Below, one piece after another: positions 1-8,225 of a DNA stretch of 62,518 nt. Every line of letters starts with the position of its first letter. The stretch's first letter is position 1. The DNA comes from an uncultured Ferrimonas sp. (GTDB lineage Bacteria; Pseudomonadota; Gammaproteobacteria; Enterobacterales; Shewanellaceae). The notes beneath the pieces are model-generated. The model searched no databases. It saw nothing but the letters and a program-made list of their open reading frames with translations, and was not told the DNA's origin. The stretch spans positions 1 to 62,518 of the forward strand of contig NZ_CANLCI010000025.1 in the NCBI RefSeq assembly GCF_947489035.1, written 5' to 3'. The position numbers and the translations under genes were made by a program.

Positions 1-1018
1 CCGATGCAGTTCATGAACTTTCTGTAATTAAAGGGTTTTTAGGGGTCTGCGTCTAAGATTTTGGTGTTTGGATGGTGCCCAAAATCCCAAAAGGTCAAAT
101 CCCCTCCCCAAGCGGGCATAAAACACCCGTTCCAAGCCGCTATTATGACCGTTCTGAGGCGCTAAAATCCCCCCCGTTCGAGCATGGCGAAATCGGCGTT
201 CAAATTCCTTAATTGACACAAAAATATGCCCGATGCAGTTCATGAACTTTCTGTAATTAAAGGGTTTTTAGGGGTCTGCGTCTAAGATTTTGGTGTTTGG
301 ATGGTGCCCAAAACCCAAAAAGGACAAATCCCCTCCCAAAACGGGCATAAAACACCCGATCGCAGCCGCTATTATGACCGTTCTGAGGCGCTAAAATCGC
401 CCCCGTTCGAGCACGGTGAAATCGGGGTAAAAAGTCCTTAATTGACACGAAAATGCGCCCGATGCAGTTCATGAACTTTCTGTAATTAAAGGGTTTTTAG
501 GGATCTGCGTCTAAGATTTTGGTGTTTGGATGGTGCCCAAACCCCAAAAAGGGCAAATTCCCTCCCCAAACGGGTATAAAACACCCGATCCAAGCCGCGA
601 TTATGACCGTTCTGAAGCGCTAAAATCGCCCCCGTTCGAGCACGACGAAATCGGCGCAAAAATTCCTTAATTGACACGAAAATGCGCCCGATGCAGTTCA
701 TGAACTTTCTGTAATTAAAGGGTTTTTAGGGGGCTGCGTCTAAGATTTTGGTGTTTGGATGGTGCCCAAACCCCAAAAAGGGCAAATACCCTCCCAAAAC
801 GGGCATAAAACACCCGATCCAAGTCGTTATTGTGACCGTTCAGAGGCGCTAAAATCGCCCTCATTCAAGCACGACGAAATCGGCGTGCAAATTCCTTAAT
901 TGACACGAAAACACGCTCGATGCAGTTCATGAACTTTCTGTAATTAAAGGGTTTTTAGGGGTCTGCGTCTAAGATTTTGGTGTTTGGATGGTGCCCCAGC
1001 CCCTAAAAGGGCAAATTA
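1..1018. repeat. Tandem array of a 229-bp direct repeat (about 4.4 copies)
   Basis: Units begin at 1, 230, 459, 688 and 917 (exact 229-bp period); the last is cut off near 1018, and the array may extend left of the window. Each unit opens with a perfect palindrome AGTTCATGAACT and a conserved block of about 75 bp, followed by a more variable middle, and ends with the motif CTTAATTGACACGAA. Three units carry 71-codon minus-strand frames (28-243, 257-472, 486-701), but 229 is not a multiple of three, no ribosome site is visible and the differences are not concentrated at third positions, so I treat them as non-coding. The terminal motif is shared with the smaller repeat array at 1425-1846. Confidence 0.93.
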
Positions 1019-1424
1019 CACCGTATTTTGTCCACGAAACACCAGCTTAAAGCTCTGATTCTAACCAACCCAATAACGGAGAAGGCACAGCCAGTCACAC
1101 AATCATGTGTACGGACGCATTCAGATTGCGTGAGTCTCAGAGGGCTGGGTTTACAACCAGTATTGCAACATAACAAAGTAACGGCCAATGCGTGTAGAGG
1201 TCGGAATCGGCCTAAATAAACATGGAATATAGCGGGCTTACCGAAAACACTCCCACAAAATCATTAACCAGCAAGAACACTGTGTACGGGCACAAGGCAC
1301 GATATGAGCTTAAGCGTTTACAGCAAAGCGAATGGCTCTATACGGCACCTGAGAGGCTGTGCACGCTATTCGAGTAACCACCCCATACGACGTGGCCAAT
1401 TGATGAGGCGTGGGTCTCAGCTGC
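1019..1424. other. Intergenic stretch between two repeat arrays
   Basis: No convincing gene, RNA or terminator is seen here. Short frames exist on both strands but lack ribosome sites and recognisable protein character. It separates the 229-bp array from the 35/36-bp array and is probably part of the same integrated element. Confidence 0.5.
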
Positions 1425-1846
1425 CGTTTTGGGCTTAATTGACATGAAGATCCGACAGGCCGATTTGGGCTTAATTGACATGAAGATCCGACAGGCCAAA
1501 TTGGCTTAATTGACATGAAGATCCGACAGGCCAAATTGGCTTAATTGACATGAAGATCCGACAGGCCGATTTGGGCTTAATTGACATGAAGATCCGACAG
1601 GCCGAATTGGCTTAATTGACATGAAGATCTGACAGGCCGATTTGGGCTTAATTGACATGAAGATCCGACAGGCCGATTTGGGCTTAATTGACATGAAGAT
1701 CCGACAGGCCGATTTGGGCTTAATTGGCATGAAGATCCGACAGGCCGAATTGGCTTAATTGACATGAAGATCCGACAGGCCGATTTGGGCTTAATTGACA
1801 TGAAGATCCGAATCGGATTTTGGGCTTAGTTGACGTGAACATCTGG
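1425..1846. repeat. Tandem array of 35/36-bp units (about 12)
   Basis: About eleven close copies and one degenerate copy are joined without spacers. Each carries TTAATTGACATGAAGAT followed by CCGACAGGCC and either GATTTGGG (36-bp unit) or a one-base-shorter AAATTGG/GAATTGG version (35-bp unit). The mixture of lengths breaks any reading frame, so the repetitive peptides read from it are artefacts. There are no unique spacers, so it is not CRISPR. TTAATTGACA plus GAA is shared with the end of each 229-bp unit. The array lies downstream of the integrase gene and could be a protein-binding array, but that is inference. Confidence 0.93.
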
Positions 1847-2162
1847 CAACGAGCAAGCCACTCATAGAACCAAGCTTGGGAAGGAACTCCCTCCTGTTAC
1901 CCTCCGATTTAAGCAAAGTCACCACTACATTACAGGAGTGAAGATTGTAGGATACAAAGCTATGTTAGCCACATCGTAGCTTGGTGCCCAACGAGCGACA
2001 GCATCAAAAATCAACGCAAAGCCTAACCTTTGAAGCTTTGACGCCGTCATAGCTCTAAATTCATTTCGATAGCCGACTGAAATGTTACATCCAGTTGTTA
2101 GTTTTGCGCGCCACAGAAATATGCCCCGTTCATAGGAGCTAAAACGATGAGTTCTTCCGACA
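1847..2162. other. Intergenic region downstream of the integrase
   Basis: This stretch holds no gene I can support. A minus-strand 87-codon frame (1925-2188) overlaps the integrase 3' end, has no clear ribosome site and resembles no family I know. A possible decayed reading frame cannot be excluded. Confidence 0.4.
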
Positions 2163-3392
2163 TCAATGCCAGAGGGCATCGCAAACATGCTCCTTTGGTT
2201 GTCCGCTAGGATCGAGTGTCTTAAAAGAGTCAGTTAACCACTGAGTCCAAACGTCCATTGCCTGCCGTTTTGCCTTGATGTGATGAGAGCGGTTATAGAT
2301 CGCTAACACTCCGCCCAATGAGTGCCCCAGCAATTGCTCCACGATATAGGGCTCCACCCTCAGATCTCCCAAAGCTGTTGCAAATGTTCTTCTTAGATCG
2401 TGAAGCGTCCACTTATCGTGATCAAGTGACCTATAAATCAACCTCCCGTACTGGGAAACAGCCTCAGATTGCTTCAAATCCCCCAACAGATAGCCATTTT
2501 CAGAAGCATTGATTAGATTCGAAAGAAAGTTCTTCAACGCCTCTGGAATGGGCCTTTTTATTTCAACGTTTGATTTAGAGTGCTGCTTTGGAATAGTCCA
2601 AATCATGCTATCAAGATCCCACTCGCCAACTTTGGATAGGCGTAACTCACCAGTACGACAGCCAAAATGAACAAGTAGATAAACCAAATTCCGATAATAT
2701 GCTTTTTTCACCCGTTCACCGCACCACCCCAATAGATCCATCAGTTCATCGCGAGACAGAACCCGATCCCCTTTATCTTGGCCTTCACCAATATCTGCAA
2801 TATTAAGGTCATCCAAAGCGCGAGAGGCCGCAAACTGGCGCACTCGGCAATACTTCAACGCCTGTTTACAGTTCATCAGTATGTACCCCGACGCTTTGGG
2901 GGCAGGCTTATAGTAGGTACCACTAGAAATCGCATCAAACACCGCAACCCACTGATGTGTATCAACTTGCTCAAGTGGTAGATCGCCAATTCTGGGATAG
3001 ATGTGACGAATAAACTGCGCTCGGTGTTTATCATGATTGGTTCGATTATTCAGAGCATAGCCTTGAAGCCAGTGCTCTAACGCCTGCTGAACCGTTACAG
3101 CTTCAACAACGGCATTTTTTTGTAATCGCTGCTGGATTGAAGGCTCCTGACCTAAAGCGAGCATTTTTCTAAATTCAAGCGCCTTCTCACGGGCTTGAGT
3201 GAGAGACAATGCGGGGTACCCACCTATTCGTAAGTCGCGAGACTTTCCATTCCATTGATAGCGGAAGGTAAAGGTCAATTTCCCGCTAGCAAGATGGAAG
3301 ATGTATAGCCCATCCCGATCACTGATCTTAATGACCTTCCGATCGTGAACAGTTCCATTCAACTTCTTGAGCTTAGTTTCAGTTACTCCCAT
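2163..3392 (-). CDS. Tyrosine-type site-specific integrase, P4 family
   Basis: This 409-residue protein should catalyse strand exchange between an element and the chromosome. The N-terminus (about 1-95) is the DUF4102-type arm-binding domain, with the typical GGYPALSLTQAREKA stretch around residue 57. A SAM-like core-binding domain follows, and then the catalytic domain. All expected catalytic residues are visible: Arg246 (CRTGELRLSK), His331 and Arg334 (LHDLRRTF), His357 (LLGHSLGG) and Tyr366 (AIYNRS). It starts at ATG with AAAGGCGTGAG upstream. It is intact and full length for the family. The adjacent repeat arrays and the absence of other island genes suggest that it sits at one edge of an integrated element whose body lies left of the window. 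No tRNA target is recognisable nearby. Confidence 0.93.
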   Translation of the reverse strand: MGVTETKLKKLNGTVHDRKVIKISDRDGLYIFHLASGKLTFTFRYQWNGKSRDLRIGGYPALSLTQAREKALEFRKMLALGQEPSIQQRLQKNAVVEAVTVQQALEHWLQGYALNNRTNHDKHRAQFIRHIYPRIGDLPLEQVDTHQWVAVFDAISSGTYYKPAPKASGYILMNCKQALKYCRVRQFAASRALDDLNIADIGEGQDKGDRVLSRDELMDLLGWCGERVKKAYYRNLVYLLVHFGCRTGELRLSKVGEWDLDSMIWTIPKQHSKSNVEIKRPIPEALKNFLSNLINASENGYLLGDLKQSEAVSQYGRLIYRSLDHDKWTLHDLRRTFATALGDLRVEPYIVEQLLGHSLGGVLAIYNRSHHIKAKRQAMDVWTQWLTDSFKTLDPSGQPKEHVCDALWH

Positions 3393-3647
3393 CTCACGCC
3401 TTTACCCTGTCCATTTATTAAACAAGATAGCAGCGCATTTGGCTTATCTCAACCCAGAAAAACACCCAAAATAGATTAAAATCAGTTTTAACCCAATGAG
3501 ATAAAAAGAAACCAAAATAGATATTAGTTACAGCCAATACAGCCACTTAACTAAAAAAACAAAACGCCAACTCCGCCCTCAATATCATAATATTGGTTCA
3601 TACGGCATGAACTAACAAGGCATCTGCCTTATTAGATTCTAACTTTT
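3393..3647. promoter_or_regulatory. AT-rich region upstream of the integrase with dyad
   Basis: This stretch is markedly more AT-rich than its surroundings and probably holds the integrase promoter and perhaps the attachment site. Two near-identical CCAAAATAGAT elements occur at about 3467 and 3513. A hairpin GTTCAT-ACGGC-ATGAAC lies at 3596-3612; its half-sites match the palindrome AGTTCATGAACT that opens every 229-bp repeat. No gene or tRNA is recognised. Confidence 0.45.
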
Positions 3648-3679
3648 AGCCCCCAGCTCTATGAGCTGGGGGCTTTTTT
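3648..3679 (+). terminator. Rho-independent terminator
   Basis: A 12-bp perfect stem, AGCCCCCAGCTC / GAGCTGGGGGCT, with loop TAT, is followed by six T. No gene is visible immediately upstream on the plus strand, so the transcript it ends is unknown. Its T-run was the target of the element at 3681-4282. Confidence 0.85.
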
Positions 3680-3680
3680 A

Positions 3681-4282
3681 GGCTGTGTATTAGTTAACTG
3701 TTGGCGTTGCTGCGCAGTAGCTATTGTCGCCTGCGGCGAGCTTCGATGGCACTGCTTTCAAGTGGTTATGTCGCAGTGGCGACGGCACCCAAAGGGATTC
3801 TCCCTTTGGGATCCCATTGCCTTAGCACAGCTCAACTTTCGCTCCTTGCACTGCGCCATTCGGCACGGCATCGATGCGCCATCCATGGCTTAGCGATGCA
3901 CTCGCAACATCCTGTTGCTCAACCTCATTTTGCAGTACACCGCTCAACGCTGTGATGCGGCAGTAAAGCCGGTGCGGCGTATCTGTCACGGCTAAGTCAT
4001 CATCTGGCGGTGATAGCTTTCTGCCGACTTGGTGACGCCGAGTGCAGCAGTGATGAAGTAAAGCCGAAGGCAGGATGCCGCAGAGGCCAGTTAAGCCATG
4101 GATGGCGCATCTGGCCGTTGCTGCAACGCAATGCTGCGAAAACGAGGGGCAGTCGTCACCTCGGAGGCGCTCGGGATTGCAAAGGGACGAGTCCCTTGCC
4201 CGCCGCCGGGCGGTCCCGGCAATGACCTTTATGCCGCAGCTCGTCATGCACAATAAGTTCAACAGCTAATTGGTACACAGCC
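3681..4282. mobile_element. MITE-like non-autonomous element with 23-bp terminal inverted repeats
   Basis: The ends 3681-3703 and 4260-4282 are inverted repeats of 23 bp with four mismatches, all transitions; both begin GGCTGTGTA and end CTGTTG when read inward. The element is flanked by an identical 8-bp duplication CTTTTTTA (3673-3680 and 4283-4290). It has no transposase gene. Inside lies a perfect 20-bp inverted pair (3873-3892 with 4092-4111), and each half carries a CCCTTT-type stem-loop (3790-3808 and 4182-4197), so much of it can fold. Frames reported inside it are not protein-like. An 8-bp duplication fits several insertion-sequence families; the mobilising family is not identified. 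Confidence 0.88.
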
Positions 4283-4551
4283 CTTTTTTATGGCCGTTTT
4301 TTGGCTGCCGCCGCCAGCAGCGCCTTCGGCGTACAACGCCGCGTGATGGTTAATCGCAACGGGATGGCAGGGGCATCGGCACGTAAATCGGGAAGCAATC
4401 AACGGCAACAGGAGTCAGTGTTTGCGTGCCTAAGGGCTGAGAGGCTGAGAGCGCCAAGGTGGCTGCTGGAAAGGGTGAAGCGGGATGCATAACGGCTATC
4501 CGTTGGCGCGCAATCGGCGCCTTGCGCGTAGGTAGAATGAGCGCCTGAGGA

Positions 4552-4707
4552 TCAAATAAAGTAGAACACCGAGGCCATCGCCATGCTCATTACCCCAATG
4601 GCCACACAGTCGCTGGTGCGCCAGCTGCACGGGCGTTCGCAACGCTGGCTGCGCGCCTGCAAGCTTTGGCGTTGTTGCTGAAACTGTTGTTGGGCTCGCT
4701 TGGTCAT
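4552..4707 (-). CDS. Small (51-aa) putative membrane protein
   Basis: The frame starts MTKRAQQQFQQQRQ and ends VMSMAMASVFYFI. The first half is rich in Gln and Arg, and a short C-terminal hydrophobic segment (about 34-51) could anchor it. Codon use (CGC, AGC, GCC, CAG, GTG) matches confident genes in the window, and AAGAAG lies upstream of the ATG. A longer overlapping GTG frame (4496-4711) has poorer codon character. No family is recognised. Confidence 0.5.
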   Translation of the reverse strand: MTKRAQQQFQQQRQSLQARSQRCERPCSWRTSDCVAIGVMSMAMASVFYFI

Positions 4708-4972
4708 TCACATCTTCTTAGCTAGGGTCACACTGCGGCGGCTAATGTGACCCAAAGCACACCACAACTCAAGTGCCGATGTTATTTTTCAGCCAACTTT
4801 TACACTCTGTTAACAGCTTGAATTGTGAAACATCACATTATTCTTTGCCCCTGCTTCATCCTATTTCATCTGTCAAGGATCACGTTTTTAGCACGATGCG
4901 GGATCCACCTCGATTTGACTACAGTCGCTAACGGCAAGATATTGAACAAATATCGTCAACACAGGGAGTGTC

Positions 4973-5995
4973 ATGAACATCGAGAAATGGATCGTCCGCG
5001 GTTTGCTTGCGTCCCCCAAATCCATACAACAGTTAGTACTGGGGCAGCCGCCGCTGCAAATTGATGGCCGCATTATGGATCTGCAGATGCAGCTGCTGAG
5101 TAAATTGGCGCAATCGAAGCCGCGCTTAGACCAATTAAGTTTGGATCATGCCCGCACTGCGGTGCGCCAAGGCGTGGCGATGATGGCGTCTCGCCCGAAT
5201 CCACAGATCAGCCACCATCAGCTGTGCATTGCTGGGCCGCAGTCGCCGCTGTTGCTGCGGGTGTATCAGCCCCGCAACCTGCCTGCCGATGCCCCCGCCA
5301 TTTTGTACTTTCATATGGGTGGCTTTGTGGTGGGCGATTTAGACACCAACCACGACTTCTGCATCACCTTGGCCAAGATCTGCAACGCCAAGGTGTATTC
5401 GCTGCAGTACCGTAAAGCCCCAGAGCATCCGTTTCCGGCCGCGCACGACGATGCCTTTGCTGCCTTTACTTGGCTCAGCCGCAATGCCCAGCGCCAAGGC
5501 GTCGATCCGCAGCGGATCGCCGTGGCGGGCGACAGCGCCGGTGGTGCCATGAGTGCGCTGCTGTGCCAACGCTTAAAGCGACTGCAACAACCGCAGCCCA
5601 AAGTGCAGCTGCTGGTGTACCCGGGCACCAACAGCGAAGGCTACGGCCAATCATGGCAAAGCTGTCAGGATTGCTACCCACTGACCATGAACGAGATGAT
5701 CTGGTTCCATCAGCACTTTTTGGGCGATCACACCGATTTGAGCGATGAAACCGTCGCGCCGATGAACAGCACCGATCTGGCCGAGCTGGCTCCAGCGATT
5801 GTGGTGACCGCAGGCTTTGATCCACTGCGGGATCAGGGGATCGCCTATGGCCAGCAATTGGCTCAGGCCGGTGTCTCGGTGGTGCAGTTGCAGATGGACA
5901 GCCTTGCCCACGGCTTTACCGCCATGGCCGGCGCCATTGACGCTGCGGCCCAAGCCAACCGCCAAATTGCCACGCAATTGCAGCAACAGTTGTAA
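4973..5995 (+). CDS. Alpha/beta hydrolase, hormone-sensitive-lipase family esterase
   Basis: This 340-residue protein is probably a cytoplasmic carboxylesterase on short-chain acyl esters. The HSL-family oxyanion loop appears as HMGGF (114-118) instead of the usual HGGG. The nucleophile elbow is GDSAGG (Ser188), the acid is in DPLRD (Asp283), and the histidine is in AHGF (His313). Length and order match the family. No signal peptide is seen. It starts at ATG after CAGGGAGTGTC. It is the only gene between the small membrane protein upstream and the convergent sulfotransferase gene downstream. The natural substrate cannot be told from sequence. Confidence 0.88.
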   Translation: MNIEKWIVRGLLASPKSIQQLVLGQPPLQIDGRIMDLQMQLLSKLAQSKPRLDQLSLDHARTAVRQGVAMMASRPNPQISHHQLCIAGPQSPLLLRVYQPRNLPADAPAILYFHMGGFVVGDLDTNHDFCITLAKICNAKVYSLQYRKAPEHPFPAAHDDAFAAFTWLSRNAQRQGVDPQRIAVAGDSAGGAMSALLCQRLKRLQQPQPKVQLLVYPGTNSEGYGQSWQSCQDCYPLTMNEMIWFHQHFLGDHTDLSDETVAPMNSTDLAELAPAIVVTAGFDPLRDQGIAYGQQLAQAGVSVVQLQMDSLAHGFTAMAGAIDAAAQANRQIATQLQQQL

Positions 5996-6007
5996 CCTTG
6001 GCCCACA

Positions 6008-6034
6008 AAAAAGCCGCCCCCGTGGGGGCGGCTT
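6008..6034 (-). terminator. Terminator of the arylsulfate sulfotransferase gene
   Basis: A GC-rich stem, GCCGCCCCC / GGGGGCGGC, with a two-base loop is preceded on the plus strand by AAAAAA, which gives a T-run on the minus strand. It may also serve the esterase gene ending at 5995. Confidence 0.75.
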
Positions 6035-6065
6035 CGGATCTAGGCTAACTTCGGGTTAACGGCGG

Positions 6066-7823
6066 CTACTGCCCCAGTTTGTTCACGTCAATCGCCATCG
6101 CCCGATAGGCGGCGTTGCGCGGCATCAGCCAGGTAAACGCCATCTCAACCTTAACCTCTTTGCTGCGGTAATCGATTTCACTCAGTATCCCGCCAGAACG
6201 CTTGCCCTTGGTGCCCATGTTGATGTTGGCCGAAAACAGCTCCATGGTGTCTTTGTCGCTGCGATAACGCATGTTTGAGGTTACAACCGAATACCAGTTG
6301 TAGCCGCGCTCTTTGCCGTATTGCCAGGTTTGCTCCACGGTCATGTCCGCTTCGTTCACCTTGTATTCCACCCCACGGGAGTATTTATCTTGGCGGAAGA
6401 AGGGCTGGCGCAGATGGCGGCCATCGCCGTTATCAAACGAGGTGATCCCTTTCACGGCTGGGTTGCCGTAGTCTTTGCCGTTCAGCCACGTGGTGTGCTG
6501 GGTGTAGGTGAAATCGAAATCGCCGTTGCATTCGCCGTTGCTGGTGCAGGTTAACGCTTGGCCTTGGCTGTCTACCGGCTGCAGCAACTTGCTGGCCAGC
6601 TCGCCCTGCCAGCCCGCCGCAGGCGACAAGATCCACTTCACCTGCTTATCGCGGCCAATCTTGATGTTGCCTTGGTGGCGCAGCGATAAAATGATGCTGT
6701 CGTCTGCGGCATCGTAATCAATCGAGTTCACATGTGCCCAGTTACGACCCGCGCCCACGCCAGGAATGTCGGCAAAGGGGGCATCGGGCTCAATCTTGGT
6801 GGCTTGGCCCAGTTTGTCTTTATCGATGTTTAAGCATACCGCTCCGGCGTTCAGTGCTTTTAGCATATCGTCGCGCAGGGGATCCAAAATGGTGTTGAGA
6901 TCCCACGCCTCCACCAAGCGGCCAAACTGATCCAGCTCGACAATCTGATCGCGCACGGTGTGCACCCGCTTGCCATCGTCACGCAGGTAATTGGTTTTGG
7001 CGGCACGCACAAGGTAGTGGCCATTGGGCATCGCCTTCATGTCGTGCGAGAAATCTTGGTAGCCCCGCGGCAAGCGCCACTCAAACACCTTTTTGCCGAA
7101 CATGTCGAAGCGGTAGATGTAGTTGCCCTGACCAAACACAATGTCGCCATTGTCCATCTGGTGCACCCCCATGATGATGCCGCGCTTATCCAGCTGCTTG
7201 GCGTCGTGGATCTTACTGGTGTCCAGCACCCAGCGAGTTTCCCCTTGGGTATCCACCACGTAGGTAAAGGTGTGCCGATCCCAATCGCCCGCGCCCATGC
7301 CGCCTTTCCACTGCACATCGTAGGAACCCGCCACCGGCAGCAGGTAGTTCATCATATACAGCCGATCTTCAAAGCCGTCGGCCACGGTGGTTACCGCCAC
7401 TTCTGGCCAGTTGGCTTTCACCCCGTTCACCACCGCGCCACCGCGCTGAGCCAGCGTATAGATTGAGTAATCCTCGATCACTTCGATGCCGTTTTTGACG
7501 TACTCCAAGGTAACGGTGTTATCAAAATCGGCGTACAGGCCAAAGATCGGCACGCCGTTATGATCCATGATCGAACGCTTGGATACGTCGTAGCGAATGG
7601 CAACGCCCTGCTCGCCCTTGCCGTGCACCGTTACCTTTGCGCCATCAATGCGATAGCCGCCTAAGTCCACCACCGCGGTTTGCGGCGCGTAGCCATATGG
7701 ATTAACCACCACCGAACCCAACTGCCCCTGCGCTGGCGGTGGCTTAATGGCATTAAACTTTCCGGCACTGGCAGACATCGCCACCAAGAGCAGGGACGTA
7801 GCAAGGATCGATTTTTTCAACAT
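6066..7823 (-). CDS. assT: Periplasmic arylsulfate sulfotransferase (ASST)
   Basis: The protein transfers sulfuryl groups between phenolic compounds without PAPS, in the periplasm. It is 585 residues with a clear Sec signal peptide (MLKKSILATSLLLVAMSASA). The beta-propeller core carries the family's histidine and arginine motifs: His260 (FSHDMKAMPNGH), His364 (NWAHVNSID), Arg382 (LRHQGN) and His443 (YTQHTTW), the last at the expected position of the transient sulfohistidine. A ribosome site GGAAAGAG precedes the ATG. In enterobacteria assT is followed by the dedicated redox pair dsbL-dsbI; neither is present here, so disulfide formation must rely on other Dsb proteins. Confidence 0.9.
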   Translation of the reverse strand: MLKKSILATSLLLVAMSASAGKFNAIKPPPAQGQLGSVVVNPYGYAPQTAVVDLGGYRIDGAKVTVHGKGEQGVAIRYDVSKRSIMDHNGVPIFGLYADFDNTVTLEYVKNGIEVIEDYSIYTLAQRGGAVVNGVKANWPEVAVTTVADGFEDRLYMMNYLLPVAGSYDVQWKGGMGAGDWDRHTFTYVVDTQGETRWVLDTSKIHDAKQLDKRGIIMGVHQMDNGDIVFGQGNYIYRFDMFGKKVFEWRLPRGYQDFSHDMKAMPNGHYLVRAAKTNYLRDDGKRVHTVRDQIVELDQFGRLVEAWDLNTILDPLRDDMLKALNAGAVCLNIDKDKLGQATKIEPDAPFADIPGVGAGRNWAHVNSIDYDAADDSIILSLRHQGNIKIGRDKQVKWILSPAAGWQGELASKLLQPVDSQGQALTCTSNGECNGDFDFTYTQHTTWLNGKDYGNPAVKGITSFDNGDGRHLRQPFFRQDKYSRGVEYKVNEADMTVEQTWQYGKERGYNWYSVVTSNMRYRSDKDTMELFSANINMGTKGKRSGGILSEIDYRSKEVKVEMAFTWLMPRNAAYRAMAIDVNKLGQ

Positions 7824-8035
7824 GGGTCATCTCTTTCCGGTAAATACAGGGCGGCAGCAGCGAGCTGCGGTCACGTCATCAGTCTGCGCCAATGGCCAAC
7901 AGTTCAATGAGTGTGAGCAGCACCACGCCAAAGTTTGAACTGAACCACAACCCGACCGCTGCGCTGGGTAAGATCCTGCCAAACTTTGCCGCTGTTTGCG
8001 GTGAAGGCGATCATAGCCAGCGCCGTTAAGACAAA

Positions 8036-8062
8036 AAAATCCCGCCTTTGTGGCGGGATTGG
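8036..8062 (-). terminator. Terminator on the minus strand
   Basis: The stem AATCCCGCC / GGCGGGATT with loop TTTGT is preceded by seven A on the plus strand. It lies downstream of the 8222-9805 gene and probably ends that transcript. Confidence 0.75.
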
Positions 8063-8066
8063 GGGC

Positions 8067-8225
8067 TACGTAAGAGTCGATGTTGGCAGCCGCAACCTGT
8101 ATGCGGTGTATCGTTCTCGGGATTACGTGCATAAAAAGATCCGCTTATTGATCAGCGCCATCAGCCAAGCGTTAACCCAGAGCCGGCGGCAGCTGCTGGC
8201 CGACCAACAGGCGGGCAGCAATTAA
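8067..8225 (+). pseudogene. Remnant of a LysR-type regulator (C-terminal end only)
   Basis: The frame reads YVRVDVGSRNLYAVYRSRDY and continues through HKKIRLLISAISQAL to a stop. This is the characteristic end of a LysR-family substrate-binding domain (the pattern LYAVY-R followed by a basic helix). Nothing resembling the HTH or the rest of the effector domain lies upstream, where a minus-strand terminator sits instead. It is therefore a truncated remnant of a deleted gene. Its stop codon overlaps the stop of the convergent gene. Confidence 0.6.

Noticed and set aside
28..701. Three 71-codon minus-strand frames in the 229-bp repeats as a tandem gene family
   Set aside because: The period is not a multiple of three, no ribosome sites are seen, and the differences between copies are not concentrated at silent positions; the frames follow from the repeat itself.
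1019..1424. Integron cassettes with attC sites between the repeat arrays
   Set aside because: No paired core sites of the attC type were found, and the integrase is of the P4 type, not IntI (no IntI-specific insert).
1310..1801. Repetitive proteins with SIKPKSACRIF or SSCQLSPNRPVG motifs
   Set aside because: The mixture of 35- and 36-bp units shifts the frame; these are translations of a DNA repeat.
1425..1846. CRISPR array
   Set aside because: Units are directly adjacent with no unique spacers, no leader and no cas genes.
3701..4269. Protein-coding genes in the stretch after the first terminator
   Set aside because: All frames lie inside the MITE-like element, are not protein-like and overlap its inverted repeats.
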